Source: Algoriphagus antarcticus (GTDB lineage: Bacteria > Bacteroidota > Bacteroidia > Cytophagales > Cyclobacteriaceae). From it: a stretch of 64,000 nucleotides of DNA. The stretch spans positions 62,001 to 126,000 of the forward strand of contig NZ_MSSW01000019.1 in NCBI RefSeq assembly GCF_002150685.1, given 5' to 3'. Under the pieces are notes generated by a model. The model made no database searches. It saw nothing but the letters and a program-made list of their open reading frames with translations, and had not been told where the DNA came from. Positions 1-10,783 of this stretch are shown here, one piece after another. The position numbers were made by a program, and so were the translations under genes. Each line of letters begins with the position of its first letter. Within the stretch, counting starts at the first letter, position 1.

Positions 1-522
1 GTTTGCTCCAATATCGCTTGGGAATTTGCTTGGGCTTTTTTGCTCTACACTGACCTCGGAAAAGTATTCGAATGGGGACTGAGAGTATGGTTTTTTATGG
101 ACGTGGGTATATTCATTTTCACAGTAAAATATGGCGCAAAACAGATGGGAACCGATCTGTTTGGGAAGAAATTTGTGCCCTTTCTTTTACTTCTGGTTGC
201 CTGGTGGATCCCTGTCTTTTACTTTTTCGAAATAGAAGGACTGGACACCAAAATGGGTACTACTTCAGCCTATATGATCACTGTGGTCATGGCTAGCTTA
301 TTTGTATTCAATGCTGCGAGAAAAGGGTCTGGATTAATCGGAACTAAGACTGTTGCTTGGACTAAGTTCTTTGGAAACCTTCTTATGTCAGTATTTGTGT
401 TTTTACATCATCCACAAGCACATTTCCTTCAATTGCTCACCATTGCAGTATTTGTGCTGAACATCATCTATATTATACAGGTTTCTAAAAAATATTTTGC
501 AAATCCCCCTACAGTAGAATGA
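1..522 (+). CDS. Partial integral membrane protein (C-terminal part)
   Basis: The reading frame is open from the first base, so the true start lies outside the window and about 173 C-terminal residues are visible. There are roughly five hydrophobic segments and no soluble domain. The first visible residues include an N-I-A-W-E motif followed by an aromatic-rich helix and a W-F-F-M-D segment. This faintly recalls the small membrane-embedded terpene cyclases (PaxB/Pyr4 type), in which a WE motif and acidic residues in helices matter. That resemblance is a memory-based guess and weak. The stop codon overlaps the ATG of the downstream histidine kinase (ATGA), so the two genes are probably cotranscribed and translationally coupled. 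Without the N-terminus the safe name is membrane protein of unknown function. Confidence 0.6.
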   Translation, partial: VCSNIAWEFAWAFLLYTDLGKVFEWGLRVWFFMDVGIFIFTVKYGAKQMGTDLFGKKFVPFLLLLVAWWIPVFYFFEIEGLDTKMGTTSAYMITVVMASLFVFNAARKGSGLIGTKTVAWTKFFGNLLMSVFVFLHHPQAHFLQLLTIAVFVLNIIYIIQVSKKYFANPPTVE

Positions 523-2636
523 CATTAAATATTCCTCAATTCGTCAAAAATCAGCGTAATGGATTTTTGAGGTTGATGTTGATAATTTTAACTTTTTTTG
601 TGCTTCAGCCTTCATTTGCTCAGGCAAAAGAAAGTCAACTGTCTGTATTTGACCATGAAGTCTATTGGGTGAGAGATCATGCTCAGATGCTTCGAATTCC
701 GAAAGGTTCTTCTGCTCATGAAGTTTTGGCGAGAAAGTCAGAATTCCAGGATTTTGATTTGGAAAGGATTGAAATTGACCCAAATGGCGAAAGTGATTAT
801 TGGTTCTATTTTCAGATTAAAGCAGATGTAGAGCCTTTGTTTTTATCCTTACCTAATCTTTTCTTTTCCCAGATTGAATTATTTAAACTTGAAGGTAATC
901 AAGCACGACTGGTCAGCAAGGGTGGGATAGAAACGTCAGATGGTGAGAAATATCTAAAATACCCCGGTGAGCTTTTTGATTTGGAAATACAAAAAGGTGA
1001 TTCTGCAACCTATCTTCTGCGTCTAAATCGAATTCTTTACAAAACCTTTTCCGCTAGGGTTTTTTCCGGAAAAAGATTGATCAGCTTACAGCAAAGGAAC
1101 TTCACTGCAGAAGGAGTTTTACTTGGAATTATTCTGGGAGTGATCATCTATCACTTTCTCATTTACATTAGGATCAAGGAGCGAGAGTATTTATTGCTGA
1201 GCATTTATATGCTTTTTTTAATCGGGCTGATCGCTTCTATTTCTGGGGCAACTTATGGGATTGTGAGCTTTCCTGATCCAAGGTGGAATTACAAATTATT
1301 TAATCTTCTTGGCCCACTTACATCCATTTTCAGCTTATGGTTTAGCGTAGTTTTCCTTGAGATCAATAAGGACAGGAGCCCAGGCTATTGGAAGATTTAC
1401 ACAACCTTTCAAGTGCTGTACATCCTTGCGATATTCTTTTCACTGTTTTCCATACCAATACTCGAAAGGACTAGTTATTTCCTTTCTGCCCCCAACTCCA
1501 TTTTCTTACTCTATTTAGGGTATAAAAGGTATAGGGAAGGGTTTAGGCCAGCAGCTATTTATCTGGCTGCATATATTCCTGCGAGTGTATCGGTGATTAT
1601 ATTGAGCCTCTATATCTATGGGCTATTTGAATATTATTGGGTGATTCACAATAGCCTTCTTATCGGAGTGGTGCTTCAAGCTATATTTTTCTCCTTGGCT
1701 GTAGCTACCAAATTAAGAATGCTGAAAGATGAAAAGGAATCAATTCTGAAAGCGGAGAACATTAATCTAGAAGACAAAGTAAAACGGCGTACCAAAGATC
1801 TTGAGCACTCGTTGGAAGAATTGAAGGCTATGCAAACACAACTGGTTCAATCTGAGAAAATGGCATCTTTAGGGGAATTGACGGCTGGGATAGCTCATGA
1901 AATCCAAAACCCACTGAATTTTGTAAATAATTTTTCAGAGGTAAGCAATGAGATGATTGAAGAAATAGAGGAGGAAAGAGCTAAGGATAAGGCAGATATT
2001 GATGAAGGTTTGATATCGGAGATTTTGGTAGATATCAAGGAAAATCTGTCTAAAATTGCCCATCACGGTAAGCGCGCAGATTCCATCGTAAAGGGAATGC
2101 TGGAACATAGTCGATCAAACTCCGGAGAGAAATTGCCTACGGACATCAATGCGCTTGCAGATGAATTTATACGGCTTTCTTATCATGGCTTACGAGCAAA
2201 GGACAAAAGCTTCAATGCTAATTTCAAATTGGATCTTGACCCAAATCTTCCAAAGATTGATGTGATTCCACAAGATATAGGGAGAGTTCTTTTGAATTTG
2301 ATTAACAATGCTTTCTATGCGGTCAATGATAAAGCAAAGGATGGAATTGAAGGATTTAGTCCTGAGGTTATTTTATCCACCAAGGTGGTCGGTAGTACTG
2401 TCAAAATTGTCGTCAAAGACAATGGAAAAGGCATTCCTGATTCTATAAAGGAAAAGATTTTCCATCCTTTTTTTACTACCAAACCCTCTGGATCAGGAAC
2501 AGGCTTGGGCCTTTCGATGAGTTATGATATCATCAAGGCACATAGGGGCAAGATCGAAGTAGAAAGTAAAATCGCAGACAGTAATCACCTAAAGGAGTCA
2601 TCTACTGAAATTATTCTTATTTTGCCTATTGGTTAG
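519..2636 (+). CDS. 7TMR-DISM sensor histidine kinase
   Basis: A 705-residue membrane histidine kinase. After a signal peptide (about residues 14-35, ending near A-Q-A) there is a periplasmic beta domain of the 7TMR-DISMED2 type (about 50-185). A seven-helix membrane bundle follows (about 195-405), then a short coiled coil and the kinase core. The phospho-acceptor is H460 in [10 protein letters not shown]. The ATPase lobe shows the N box ([10 protein letters not shown]), G1 (D-N-G-K-G-I-P) and G2 (G-T-G-L-G-L-S). 7TMR-DISM domains are thought to sense extracellular, often carbohydrate-like, ligands; the ligand here is unknown. It carries no receiver, so its phosphoryl acceptor must be separate, most simply the receivers encoded at 9303 and 9698. 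The kinase core is very close to those of the next two kinases. Confidence 0.9.
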   Translation: MTLNIPQFVKNQRNGFLRLMLIILTFFVLQPSFAQAKESQLSVFDHEVYWVRDHAQMLRIPKGSSAHEVLARKSEFQDFDLERIEIDPNGESDYWFYFQIKADVEPLFLSLPNLFFSQIELFKLEGNQARLVSKGGIETSDGEKYLKYPGELFDLEIQKGDSATYLLRLNRILYKTFSARVFSGKRLISLQQRNFTAEGVLLGIILGVIIYHFLIYIRIKEREYLLLSIYMLFLIGLIASISGATYGIVSFPDPRWNYKLFNLLGPLTSIFSLWFSVVFLEINKDRSPGYWKIYTTFQVLYILAIFFSLFSIPILERTSYFLSAPNSIFLLYLGYKRYREGFRPAAIYLAAYIPASVSVIILSLYIYGLFEYYWVIHNSLLIGVVLQAIFFSLAVATKLRMLKDEKESILKAENINLEDKVKRRTKDLEHSLEELKAMQTQLVQSEKMASLGELTAGIAHEIQNPLNFVNNFSEVSNEMIEEIEEERAKDKADIDEGLISEILVDIKENLSKIAHHGKRADSIVKGMLEHSRSNSGEKLPTDINALADEFIRLSYHGLRAKDKSFNANFKLDLDPNLPKIDVIPQDIGRVLLNLINNAFYAVNDKAKDGIEGFSPEVILSTKVVGSTVKIVVKDNGKGIPDSIKEKIFHPFFTTKPSGSGTGLGLSMSYDIIKAHRGKIEVESKIADSNHLKESSTEIILILPIG

Positions 2637-2664
2637 TCTTAATTTTTAATTCTAGAATTGTTAC

Positions 2665-4047
2665 ATGGATTTTATACTTCTGATCATAGCGTTTAGATTT
2701 TTGCAAACGCATTCACAAACCAAAGAGCTATTTCCAGAATGGCAAGGTATATTTTTAAAAGGCTTGATAGCAGCTGGTTGTTTTTTGGCTATTCAGGTGA
2801 TCTTTGATGGTACAGATATATTGATGCGGTGGGTGGCTCACACTCTGAATATTTATGTAGTATATGCTGCCTATAACCGGAATGTTTTTTCTCCACTCAA
2901 ACCATATGTGTATGCATTTTTGCCGGTGGTGTTGGTATATATCGTTCAGGATTTCACTGAGCTCATAGCTACAGACTTCTATACTAGTTGGGAGAATTGG
3001 TTTGAGACTGCGGAGTTATTTGCTTGGATATGGCTGGTAGCTCAATTCATAATAAACCGAAAACAGCGAAAAGCTTTGGAGTTTGAGCGAATCAAAGCTG
3101 TTCAGAAGGAAATAGAGTTTAAAAACTCCCAGAGGTTAAAGGATGCGCTGGAAGTGCAGGTAGCAGAACGGACTGCGGAAATTACTGCTCAAAAAGAAGC
3201 TTTGGAGAAAACTCTCCACGAACTCAAAGCAACACAATCTCAATTAATTCAATCTGAGAAAATGGCTTCCCTCGGCGAGCTAACAGCTGGAATTGCCCAT
3301 GAGATCCAAAATCCCCTGAATTTTGTAACCAATTTTTCTGAGTTGAATATAGAACTCCTTGGCGAACTAAAAGCTGAATTAGAAAAAGGAGACCTTGATG
3401 AAATCAAGCAGATCGTAAGTGATATAGCTGGCAATGAGGAGAAAATTATTCATCACGGAAAGCGAGCAGACGCCATCGTGAAAGGTATGCTGCAACACAG
3501 CCGCAGTAGCACTGGAGTGAAAGAAACGACAGATATCAATGAGCTGGCAGATGAATACCTACGCCTATCCTACCACGGCCTGAGAGCAAAAGACAAGTCA
3601 TTCAATGCTAGTATGGAGACTGATTTTGATGAGACCATTGGTTTGGTAGATGTCATATCGCAGGAGATAGGAAGAGTGATTCTAAATCTGGTGAATAATG
3701 CTTTCTATGCAGTTTCCGAAAAGAAAAAGCAAATGAATAACCTTGAAGATTCAGAGCGTTCTAATAACTATAAACCTACAATTTGGATGAAAACGAGGAG
3801 AATTAAAGAAGGTATAGAGATCCGGGTGAAGGATAATGGGACTGGAATGCCAGAGTCGGTAAAGGATAAAATATTTCAGCCGTTTTTCACCACAAAGCCA
3901 ACAGGCCTTGGAACTGGTTTAGGCCTTTCATTGAGTTACGATATTGTGAAAGCACATGGCGGTAAAATAACCGTAGCTAGTCAAATTGGTGAAGCTGCAA
4001 AAGGTGAAGAATCTTGGACTGAATTTGTTATTTTCATTGCTGATTGA
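2665..4047 (+). CDS. Membrane sensor histidine kinase with a short membrane-helix sensor
   Basis: A 460-residue kinase starting 28 bases after the 7TMR-DISM kinase. The N-terminal 135 residues contain about four hydrophobic helices with little extracytoplasmic sequence, so it may sense a membrane or intramembrane signal. A charged coiled coil (about 140-195) leads to the dimerisation helix with H212 in [10 protein letters not shown]. The N box (N-L-V-N-N-A-F-Y-A-V), G1 (D-N-G-T-G-M-P) and G2 (G-T-G-L-G-L-S) are intact. The stretch around [12 protein letters not shown] is nearly identical to the neighbouring kinases, which points to tandem duplication with sensor replacement. No receiver domain is attached. 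The signal is not identifiable from sequence. Confidence 0.88.
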   Translation: MDFILLIIAFRFLQTHSQTKELFPEWQGIFLKGLIAAGCFLAIQVIFDGTDILMRWVAHTLNIYVVYAAYNRNVFSPLKPYVYAFLPVVLVYIVQDFTELIATDFYTSWENWFETAELFAWIWLVAQFIINRKQRKALEFERIKAVQKEIEFKNSQRLKDALEVQVAERTAEITAQKEALEKTLHELKATQSQLIQSEKMASLGELTAGIAHEIQNPLNFVTNFSELNIELLGELKAELEKGDLDEIKQIVSDIAGNEEKIIHHGKRADAIVKGMLQHSRSSTGVKETTDINELADEYLRLSYHGLRAKDKSFNASMETDFDETIGLVDVISQEIGRVILNLVNNAFYAVSEKKKQMNNLEDSERSNNYKPTIWMKTRRIKEGIEIRVKDNGTGMPESVKDKIFQPFFTTKPTGLGTGLGLSLSYDIVKAHGGKITVASQIGEAAKGEESWTEFVIFIAD

Positions 4048-4301
4048 TCTGATTTTTCAATAATTTCAGGTGGTGGGTTTTTTAGTTTAAATTGAATTTT
4101 TCGAACTTCGAATTCTGACCAAAAATTTAAACTGTGTGAAAACAAAGCGTTTTTTATCAATTAAACCATCTTTCCCATTGTTAAAAAAGTGCAAAAATTG
4201 TTTTCTGAAAAGCGTTATATATAGCACAAAATTTAATTACCTTTTACAATTCTTCTTCGAATATCCGAGCCTACCGAATTATTCCAACTAGAGTTTTTAC
4301 G

Positions 4302-4691
4302 ATGATCAACTTTCTCTTTTTTGTGGGGAGCGTATTACTTGTTTTATCCTGTATTACATGGCAGGACAATCAAACTGTACCTGCAAGTAATCCAGTGTCT
4401 GATCCAGAAATGAATTCCTTAAATGACCCCGCTGACACGATTCAGCAAACACGAATTATTCTGACAGAAGTCCTAAAGCCTATTCGGATAAAGGTACCGA
4501 CTCAATCTATTGGATCTTATTCTCATACAAATGAATCCTGCACTTTGTTGAGCGTCAATTTGCTATCCCCCATTTGCCAGAATCTGCCTTATTTACACGA
4601 GGAAAGTGATCAAATCATAAAAAATTCGTTTGCCACGCCTTATATCCAAAAATTGTACACTCTTTCTGCTTATGTCTTCCGCCAATCCTAG
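4302..4691 (+). CDS. Small putative lipoprotein upstream of the beta-propeller kinase
   Basis: A 129-residue reading frame ending 6 bases before the ATG of the beta-propeller kinase. It opens with a hydrophobic helix followed by L-V-L-S-C, an acceptable lipobox, so the mature protein would be anchored through C17. The rest is a Thr/Ser/Pro-rich segment with no recognised domain and two further cysteines (residues 80 and 91). I do not recognise the family. The tight coupling to the kinase gene and the export signal make an accessory role for the propeller sensor possible. However, codon statistics and conservation cannot be judged here, and it may instead be a non-conserved leader reading frame. 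Confidence 0.45.
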   Translation: MINFLFFVGSVLLVLSCITWQDNQTVPASNPVSDPEMNSLNDPADTIQQTRIILTEVLKPIRIKVPTQSIGSYSHTNESCTLLSVNLLSPICQNLPYLHEESDQIIKNSFATPYIQKLYTLSAYVFRQS

Positions 4692-4697
4692 CTGACT

Positions 4698-7600
4698 ATG
4701 AAGAAAATCTATCATCATAAATTAAATCATTTCCTCATTCTATGCTTGATAGCGCTAGTCACGGCATGCCAACAGGGGCATGAAATCCCTTTTCCCGACA
4801 ACCCATCCGACTACCAAGAGCCTTCTGTTAAACCATTCGAAATTCCACAGGGAAAGCCCTTAAAATGGATTTCAATTCCTTCGGAAAAAGTGCCCAAAGC
4901 GGTCAATTACCCCATTGATTTCAGTAAGTTACCGTCTAAGCCGTTTGATATTTTAGATTTCAAACCCATGAAATCACCTCCGCTGGCTGTTCCAATTATC
5001 TGGGATGAAGAGATAAAAGTTAATCTTGACACTATTCCGGGATCTGCTGTTCCTGTCAAAAAGCAACTATTACCAGAACCTCAAATCAGCAAACTGGCTT
5101 TTCTATCCAAATCGGACCTTTCCAATGCAGGCATATTGAGAATTGGACAGACAGAGGGGTTAATTGGTAATAGAGTATTCGCCATGGTGACGGATCATCA
5201 TGGGATGGTTTGGATTTCTACGGAGCGAGGTCTTTCGAAGTATACTGGAGATCAATTTGAAAATTATACCATTCTACCCCGAAATCCGGATGGACTAATA
5301 GACAATATTGTTGATTTGGAGATTGGATCTAATGGTAGCCTGCTAATTTTATCTCAATTATCAGGCGTCTATGTATTAGACATCAATCATAATTTGATTA
5401 CTAATTACCAGATCGGACAGCAGTTTGCAAGGTTATATGAAGATGAGTCAGGATTGCTATGGCTGGGAAATCTTAATTCAGGCGTACATTTTCTAGACCC
5501 TTCCACTAAAAAGCTCCACCCATTGAGATTTTTAGGGAATATATCATCAGCGGGAGTTCATCAGGATATAGCTAAAAACCTGTGGTTTGCCATGAGAGGA
5601 AAAATCGGAATACTGAACTCCGAGCGGACTTCTGTAAAGTTTATCGGTGACAAATCCGGAATTGACCCCACTGCCTTTTTCTATGAGTTTACCGAGAATT
5701 CCAATGGTGAAGTTTGGGCTTCTTCTTTCAATCAAAGGCCTGTTTCAATTTCCTTAGCGGATAATACCATCACTGATTTCGGAGAAGAGCAAGGATTTTT
5801 TGGCAAATCGTTATCAGTAACTATTGATTTTCACAATCGGGTTTGGATCACTGACAACGACACTGTCACTCTTTATGATCCTGAATTGCAAAAGATTAAG
5901 AGGATTCCGACTAATGCAAAATTCGTCTCCACTGGCTTTCCTTCAGCGAACATGACAGACGCTAAGGGCAATCTGTGGATAGGGACAGAGAATGCCGGTG
6001 TACTTTTGATAAATTCTGAGGGGATGCTTTCTCAGCACTTCAACGCCAACAGTGGGTTGGTAAATGATGAAGTTTGGGGCATAGAAGAAGGTCCAAATGG
6101 GATGATTTGGATGGCGACTTATGAGGGGATAAATATTTATGATCCAGCAATAGGTAAAATTTATCTGTTGAAGTTTCCGGGTAATGAAAATATCAATAAC
6201 CATCGATCTATCTCTAGAATATCCAACGACGAACTGTTACTGGGAAGCTTAGGTGGGTTTACACTTATTAATTTGAGCAGGAATACTGCCGCAGTGTATG
6301 AATTGGACAATGATATCGCAAGAATAGCTTGGAAGTCCATAAGGGATTCCAAAGGAAATATATTTTTGGGCACTGTGGATGGAGTTCTCAAATTTAATCC
6401 AGATCTAACTTCTTTAGAAAAAACAGATGATTTTTCAGGCCTTGCATCCAGTCGCGTTTGGCTGATTGAAGAAGACAAAGATGGCCGAATCTGGTTTGGC
6501 AACGATATAGGGGTAGATATTTTTGACCCAACGTCTGGACAGGTAAGCTACCTAAGTGAGCTTACAGGCTTGACAAGTGACTATACCTCCATCATGATCA
6601 AAACCAAAAAGGCGGAGTTAGTAATCGGAGGGGATGCCGGGTTCTCCATTATTGATTTGAAAGCTGAGACGATCACAAACTTAACTCCTACCCAAGGTTT
6701 AAATCCGCCAGTGATGTATGATATGGTGGAAGTAGGAGAAGATCTGCACATCGGCTCCGATAATGGGATTGTTGTCGTAAAGCGACCTCAAAAAGATAAT
6801 CCAGAATCCATCTGGCGTTTTTATAATTATGGAAAAAGAGAGGGTTTTCCATTCAATGACTACAATCAAGCCACAGCTACTTACACATCAAATGGGAATG
6901 TATGGTGGGGAGCTGCGCCAATCATGTCCGTCAATTCGCAAGCCCCTAAAGTTGATACGGTACGACCAGCGGTAGTCATTACCAAAATTAATATCATGGA
7001 TCAAAATCCTGATTTTCTGGGGTCTGATTTTGTCAAAAGTCAATTCTCGGATGATGATTCTATTTGGAATACAGATCACACAGAATTTTATACCAAAAAG
7101 GATATTCCTTTGGATAGCAGTTATTTAAGGCTAAATAAAATTCTCTGGGATAGTGTCAATTTGGTCACCAAAATGCCCATTGGTCTAGTACTTCCTTTTG
7201 ATCAAAATTCTATGAATTTTTCCTTCATGAATCAGGATATACTGGGCAGAGATAAAATAGTGTATCGCTATATCCTACAAGGTGAAGACAAGACTTGGTC
7301 TGAAATAAGCGCTAAAAGCACAACTCAAAATTACTATAATCTCCTTCCAGGTGACTATACTTTCAACGTAGCAACTCGCGGATTTAATGGAATATGGAGT
7401 GAGCCAGCAAGCATCAAATTCACTATCTCACCGCCCTGGTGGCAGACCTGGATAGCCTACGTGGTTTTTGTGTCAATTTTGGCAGGATTTATCTATGCTA
7501 TAGTCCAAGTGAGATCCAAGTATCTTAAGAAGGAAAATCGCATTTTAGAAGAAAGAGTATCTCATCGAACAGCGCAGCTGAAGAATAGTATTGATGAGTT

Positions 7601-8387
7601 GAAAAATGCACAGAGCCAACTCGTGCAGTCGGAGAAAATGGCCTCTCTGGGTGAACTCACTGCTGGAATAGCTCATGAAATCCAAAACCCACTGAATTTT
7701 GTGAATAATTTCTCAGAAGTAAGTAGTGAACTTTTAGGTGAAATGCGAGAGGAGTTAGAAAAAGGAGATTTAGCCGAAGCCACTGCCATAAGTATCGACA
7801 TCCAGCATAATCTCGAAAAAATAAATCAGCACGGGAAGCGTGCAGATGCCATCGTCAAAGCTATGCTTCAGCATAGCAGAGTCAGCGGCGGAAATCGAGC
7901 TTTAACAGACATCAATATACTCACAGATGAATACCTACGTCTAGCATACCATGGTCTGCGAGCAAAGGATAAGTCATTCAATTCCTCGATGACTACAGAT
8001 TTTGATCCTAGCGTTGGTCAAATCAATCTGGTTGCTCAGGAATTAGGGAGAGTGTTACTCAATTTAATTAACAATGCTTTCTATGCAATATCTGAACGAA
8101 AGAACGAAACCTCGGAAAATTATGAACCACTAGTTCACCTGAGCACCAAGCGATTGGGGGACTGGATAGAAATAAAAGTTAAGGACAATGGGAAAGGAAT
8201 TCCTAAGTCAGTGAAAGAAAAGATTTTCCTGCCATTTTTCACCACTAAGCCATCGGGACATGGTACAGGCTTGGGTTTGTCAATAAGTTACGATATTGTA
8301 AAAGCACACGGAGGTGAAATCCTGGTAGAAAGCAAGGAGGGTGAAGGCACAGAGTTTTGTATTCGCTTACCGATAGATACCCAATAA
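4698..8387 (+). CDS. Beta-propeller (Reg_prop/Y_Y_Y) sensor histidine kinase
   Basis: A 1229-residue kinase with the exported sensor of Bacteroidota hybrid-type regulators. The N-terminus has a hydrophobic segment ending L-V-T-A-C, a possible lipobox, then a Pro-rich linker (about 28-140). Many propeller blades of the Reg_prop type follow (about 145-700; repeated G-x-x-W-x-G/S-T-x-x-G elements), then an Ig-like Y_Y_Y domain (about 820-910). One membrane helix lies at about 914-938. The cytoplasmic core has H993 in [10 protein letters not shown], an N box ([10 protein letters not shown]) and G boxes. Unlike classical hybrid two-component regulators of this architecture it lacks a receiver and an AraC output domain, so it must signal in trans. 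Relatives often sense poly- or oligosaccharides, fitting the polysaccharide cluster downstream, but the ligand is inferred only. Confidence 0.9.
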   Translation: MKKIYHHKLNHFLILCLIALVTACQQGHEIPFPDNPSDYQEPSVKPFEIPQGKPLKWISIPSEKVPKAVNYPIDFSKLPSKPFDILDFKPMKSPPLAVPIIWDEEIKVNLDTIPGSAVPVKKQLLPEPQISKLAFLSKSDLSNAGILRIGQTEGLIGNRVFAMVTDHHGMVWISTERGLSKYTGDQFENYTILPRNPDGLIDNIVDLEIGSNGSLLILSQLSGVYVLDINHNLITNYQIGQQFARLYEDESGLLWLGNLNSGVHFLDPSTKKLHPLRFLGNISSAGVHQDIAKNLWFAMRGKIGILNSERTSVKFIGDKSGIDPTAFFYEFTENSNGEVWASSFNQRPVSISLADNTITDFGEEQGFFGKSLSVTIDFHNRVWITDNDTVTLYDPELQKIKRIPTNAKFVSTGFPSANMTDAKGNLWIGTENAGVLLINSEGMLSQHFNANSGLVNDEVWGIEEGPNGMIWMATYEGINIYDPAIGKIYLLKFPGNENINNHRSISRISNDELLLGSLGGFTLINLSRNTAAVYELDNDIARIAWKSIRDSKGNIFLGTVDGVLKFNPDLTSLEKTDDFSGLASSRVWLIEEDKDGRIWFGNDIGVDIFDPTSGQVSYLSELTGLTSDYTSIMIKTKKAELVIGGDAGFSIIDLKAETITNLTPTQGLNPPVMYDMVEVGEDLHIGSDNGIVVVKRPQKDNPESIWRFYNYGKREGFPFNDYNQATATYTSNGNVWWGAAPIMSVNSQAPKVDTVRPAVVITKINIMDQNPDFLGSDFVKSQFSDDDSIWNTDHTEFYTKKDIPLDSSYLRLNKILWDSVNLVTKMPIGLVLPFDQNSMNFSFMNQDILGRDKIVYRYILQGEDKTWSEISAKSTTQNYYNLLPGDYTFNVATRGFNGIWSEPASIKFTISPPWWQTWIAYVVFVSILAGFIYAIVQVRSKYLKKENRILEERVSHRTAQLKNSIDELKNAQSQLVQSEKMASLGELTAGIAHEIQNPLNFVNNFSEVSSELLGEMREELEKGDLAEATAISIDIQHNLEKINQHGKRADAIVKAMLQHSRVSGGNRALTDINILTDEYLRLAYHGLRAKDKSFNSSMTTDFDPSVGQINLVAQELGRVLLNLINNAFYAISERKNETSENYEPLVHLSTKRLGDWIEIKVKDNGKGIPKSVKEKIFLPFFTTKPSGHGTGLGLSISYDIVKAHGGEILVESKEGEGTEFCIRLPIDTQ

Positions 8388-8388
8388 T

Positions 8389-9306
8389 ATGGATAAGGTA
8401 CAAGAAGATTGGATTGAGAAAAACAAGGAGCTAAAACGCTTGCTGGGAATTCGGACGCTGGAATTGGAGAAATCCCTGAAAGATTGTAAGCAACTTCAAG
8501 AGCAATTAATTCTGCAAGAGAAACTGGCAAGCCTGGGCCAATTGTCCGCAGGCATCGCTCATGAAATTAAAAACCCGATCAATTTTATAAATAATTTCTC
8601 CGAGCTAAGTATTGAGTATATAGCCGAAATAGGGGAAGAGCTTCAGAAGCTTGAGCAAAATGAAATACTTGCTGAGATTGACGATTTGCTGCAGGACATT
8701 AAGGCCAATCTGGAGAAAATCCTCCAGCACGGAAAGCGTGCTGATGGAATAGTCAAGAGTATGTTGATGCATTCAAGAGGCGGTCAAGGAGATTTTGTGC
8801 CGACTAACCTGAACAATCTACTTCATGAGTTTGTGAATTTGGCGTTCCATGGAATGAGAGCGGGGAAGAATCCGATCAATGTGAGTTTTAAGTGGGACTT
8901 GGATACTGAAATAGGACTGGTGCCCATCATTGCAGAAGACTTCAGCAGAGTGATCGTAAACCTATGCAATAATGCATTTGATGCCATGCGAAGCAAGCTC
9001 AATTTAACTTTGGAAGGGGAGGAAAGGACAAGCTACCATCCCAGACTAATTGTGCGAACCCGACAAACCGAGACCAAAATTATTACAGAAATAGAAGATA
9101 ATGGGGCAGGCATACCAGAACCAATCCTGAACAGAATTCTAGAGCCTTTTTTCACCACAAAAAAAGGAAAAGAAGGTACTGGCCTAGGGCTGTCGATTAC
9201 CCACGATATAATAAAGGCACACAAAGGCACTTTGTCCATTGCATCCAAAGAGGGAGACTTTACCAGATTTGAAATTACATTACCACCCATATCAGCACCA
9301 TCATGA
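8389..9306 (+). CDS. Soluble histidine kinase without sensor domain
   Basis: A 305-residue cytoplasmic kinase beginning one base after the stop of the beta-propeller kinase. It has no membrane helix: a coiled coil (about 8-45) leads straight into the dimerisation helix with H58 in G-I-A-H-E-I-K-N-P-I. N box (N-L-C-N-N-A-F-D-A-M), G1 (D-N-G-A-G-I-P) and G2 (G-T-G-L-G-L-S) are present. The core is related to, but clearly more divergent than, the three membrane kinases upstream. The 3' end overlaps the following receiver gene by 4 bases (ATGA), which suggests the two are made in fixed ratio and are cognate partners. It may integrate signals from the membrane kinases or answer a cytoplasmic cue; neither is shown by the sequence. 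Confidence 0.88.
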   Translation: MDKVQEDWIEKNKELKRLLGIRTLELEKSLKDCKQLQEQLILQEKLASLGQLSAGIAHEIKNPINFINNFSELSIEYIAEIGEELQKLEQNEILAEIDDLLQDIKANLEKILQHGKRADGIVKSMLMHSRGGQGDFVPTNLNNLLHEFVNLAFHGMRAGKNPINVSFKWDLDTEIGLVPIIAEDFSRVIVNLCNNAFDAMRSKLNLTLEGEERTSYHPRLIVRTRQTETKIITEIEDNGAGIPEPILNRILEPFFTTKKGKEGTGLGLSITHDIIKAHKGTLSIASKEGDFTRFEITLPPISAPS

Positions 9307-9686
9307 TAAAAATATTAATCGTCGATGACGAGAGAGATGTAGAATTACTTTTTCGCCAGAAGTTTAGAAAAGAAGTAAGAAGCGGGCTTTTAGAACTTGC
9401 TTTCGCCTTTTCGGGCGATGAGGCTCTTAAGTTACTAGATAGCGAGCATCCACCTCAAGTTGTTTATGTATTTTCGGATATCAATATGCCCGGGATGACT
9501 GGGCTAGAGTTATTGAATAAAATTAAAACTCAATTTCCATCTATCTGTGTGAGTATGATCTCAGCTTACGGAGATACAGAGAATTATAAGAAAGCAATGG
9601 AATCCGGAGCCAAGGAGTTTTTCACAAAACCGATAGATTTTGACTCCCTTAGAAAAGAAATCAGTCGAATAATAAGTCAAGAGTAG
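9303..9686 (+). CDS. Single-domain response regulator (CheY-like receiver)
   Basis: A 127-residue receiver with nothing attached. It has the acidic pair D8-D9 (I-V-D-D-E), the phospho-acceptor D59 in F-S-D-I-N-M-P-G, and the conserved lysine in F-F-T-K-P-I-D. The gene overlaps the soluble kinase by 4 bases. The helix-1 region, [10 protein letters not shown], is almost the same as in the cyclase receiver that follows ([10 protein letters not shown]). Helix 1 of a receiver is the main kinase-docking surface, so both receivers probably take phosphate from the same kinases. As a domain without output it could act as a phosphate sink, a relay, or a protein-interaction switch. Confidence 0.9.
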   Translation: MIKILIVDDERDVELLFRQKFRKEVRSGLLELAFAFSGDEALKLLDSEHPPQVVYVFSDINMPGMTGLELLNKIKTQFPSICVSMISAYGDTENYKKAMESGAKEFFTKPIDFDSLRKEISRIISQE

Positions 9687-9697
9687 ATCAAAAAGCT

Positions 9698-10738
9698 ATG
9701 TCTAAGATACTAGTAGTGGACGATGAGGCAGATTTAGAAGTTCTTATCACGCAGAAATTCAGACGGAAAATTCGAGCTGGGGAATACGATTTTGTATTTG
9801 CTCTAAACGGTCGTGAAGCATTGGATCTGCTACAAAAGCAACCAGACATCGATATGATCCTAAGTGATATAAATATGCCTGAAATGGACGGATTGACTCT
9901 CTTGACCAAGGTAAAAGAACAACACCCACTACTCAAGTCCGTCATTATCTCTGCTTACGGTGATTTGGAAAATATCCGAACTGCGATGAATCGAGGTGCA
10001 TTTGATTTCATCACAAAGCCGGTTGATTTTCAGGATTTGGAGATCACCATTGAGAAGACACTTCAGCATATTAATCAGATCAAATCAACCCTGATTGCCA
10101 TGAGGGAAAATAATATCCTGAAAATGTATGTCGATGAAAACGTGCTCAATTTCATGATAGGCAAAGAATCAGAAACGTCTCTGATGGAAAATGAAACCGT
10201 GGAAGCCACCGTGGCTTTTGTGGATTTGTGCGGTTTTACGAAGATTTCAGAAAATGAAGAACCAAATGTCGTGGTGCCTTTACTGAATGAATACTTTGAT
10301 CTAATGGTACGCGAAATCATTGAGCAAAAAGGAGCAGTGGACAAATTCATCGGTGATGCGGTGATGGCCGTTTTCAAAGGACCAGACCAGGTAGAGAGAG
10401 CAGTAAGAGCCTGTCTGGCAATAAGAGACAAAATGAACGCAATGCCAGTTTACTCCGAAAAATCGAACTTCAGTCCAAAAGTCTCCATAGGTTTGAATTC
10501 TGGAGAAATGGTGTCAGGAAATATCGGTTCAAAATCTTTGAAAAGACTTGACTATACCGTGATAGGAGATGCTGTAAACATCGCTTCCAGACTTCAACAT
10601 GCAGCAGCCCCAGGTCAAATTTTGATTTTGGAGAAATGTGCACATGGACTTGCTGATTTATTTACCTTTAATAATCTAGGAGAATTCACCCTGAAAAATA
10701 AAGCCAAACCAGTGTCCGTATTGGAGGTGGTGAATTAG
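9698..10738 (+). CDS. Response regulator fused to class III adenylate/guanylate cyclase
   Basis: A 346-residue receiver-cyclase fusion. The receiver (1-120) has D9/D10, phospho-acceptor D57 in L-S-D-I-N-M-P-E and the T-K-P-V-D lysine. After a helical linker the class III cyclase domain (about 165-340) carries metal ligands D176 (F-V-D-L-C-G-F-T) and D220 ([10 protein letters not shown]). The purine-contact candidates are K216 and D291, and N294 with the following R (V-N-I-A-S-R-L) is the transition-state pair. The Lys/Asp pair favours ATP, so cAMP is the likely product. It is the only enzymatic output in this kinase locus. The downstream cAMP receptor is not in the window. Activity upon phosphorylation is inferred from architecture. 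Confidence 0.92.
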   Translation: MSKILVVDDEADLEVLITQKFRRKIRAGEYDFVFALNGREALDLLQKQPDIDMILSDINMPEMDGLTLLTKVKEQHPLLKSVIISAYGDLENIRTAMNRGAFDFITKPVDFQDLEITIEKTLQHINQIKSTLIAMRENNILKMYVDENVLNFMIGKESETSLMENETVEATVAFVDLCGFTKISENEEPNVVVPLLNEYFDLMVREIIEQKGAVDKFIGDAVMAVFKGPDQVERAVRACLAIRDKMNAMPVYSEKSNFSPKVSIGLNSGEMVSGNIGSKSLKRLDYTVIGDAVNIASRLQHAAAPGQILILEKCAHGLADLFTFNNLGEFTLKNKAKPVSVLEVVN

Positions 10739-10783
10739 GCTTCACCGATTGCTTCTTCCTTTTTCTATCCCTTACTTGACTGC

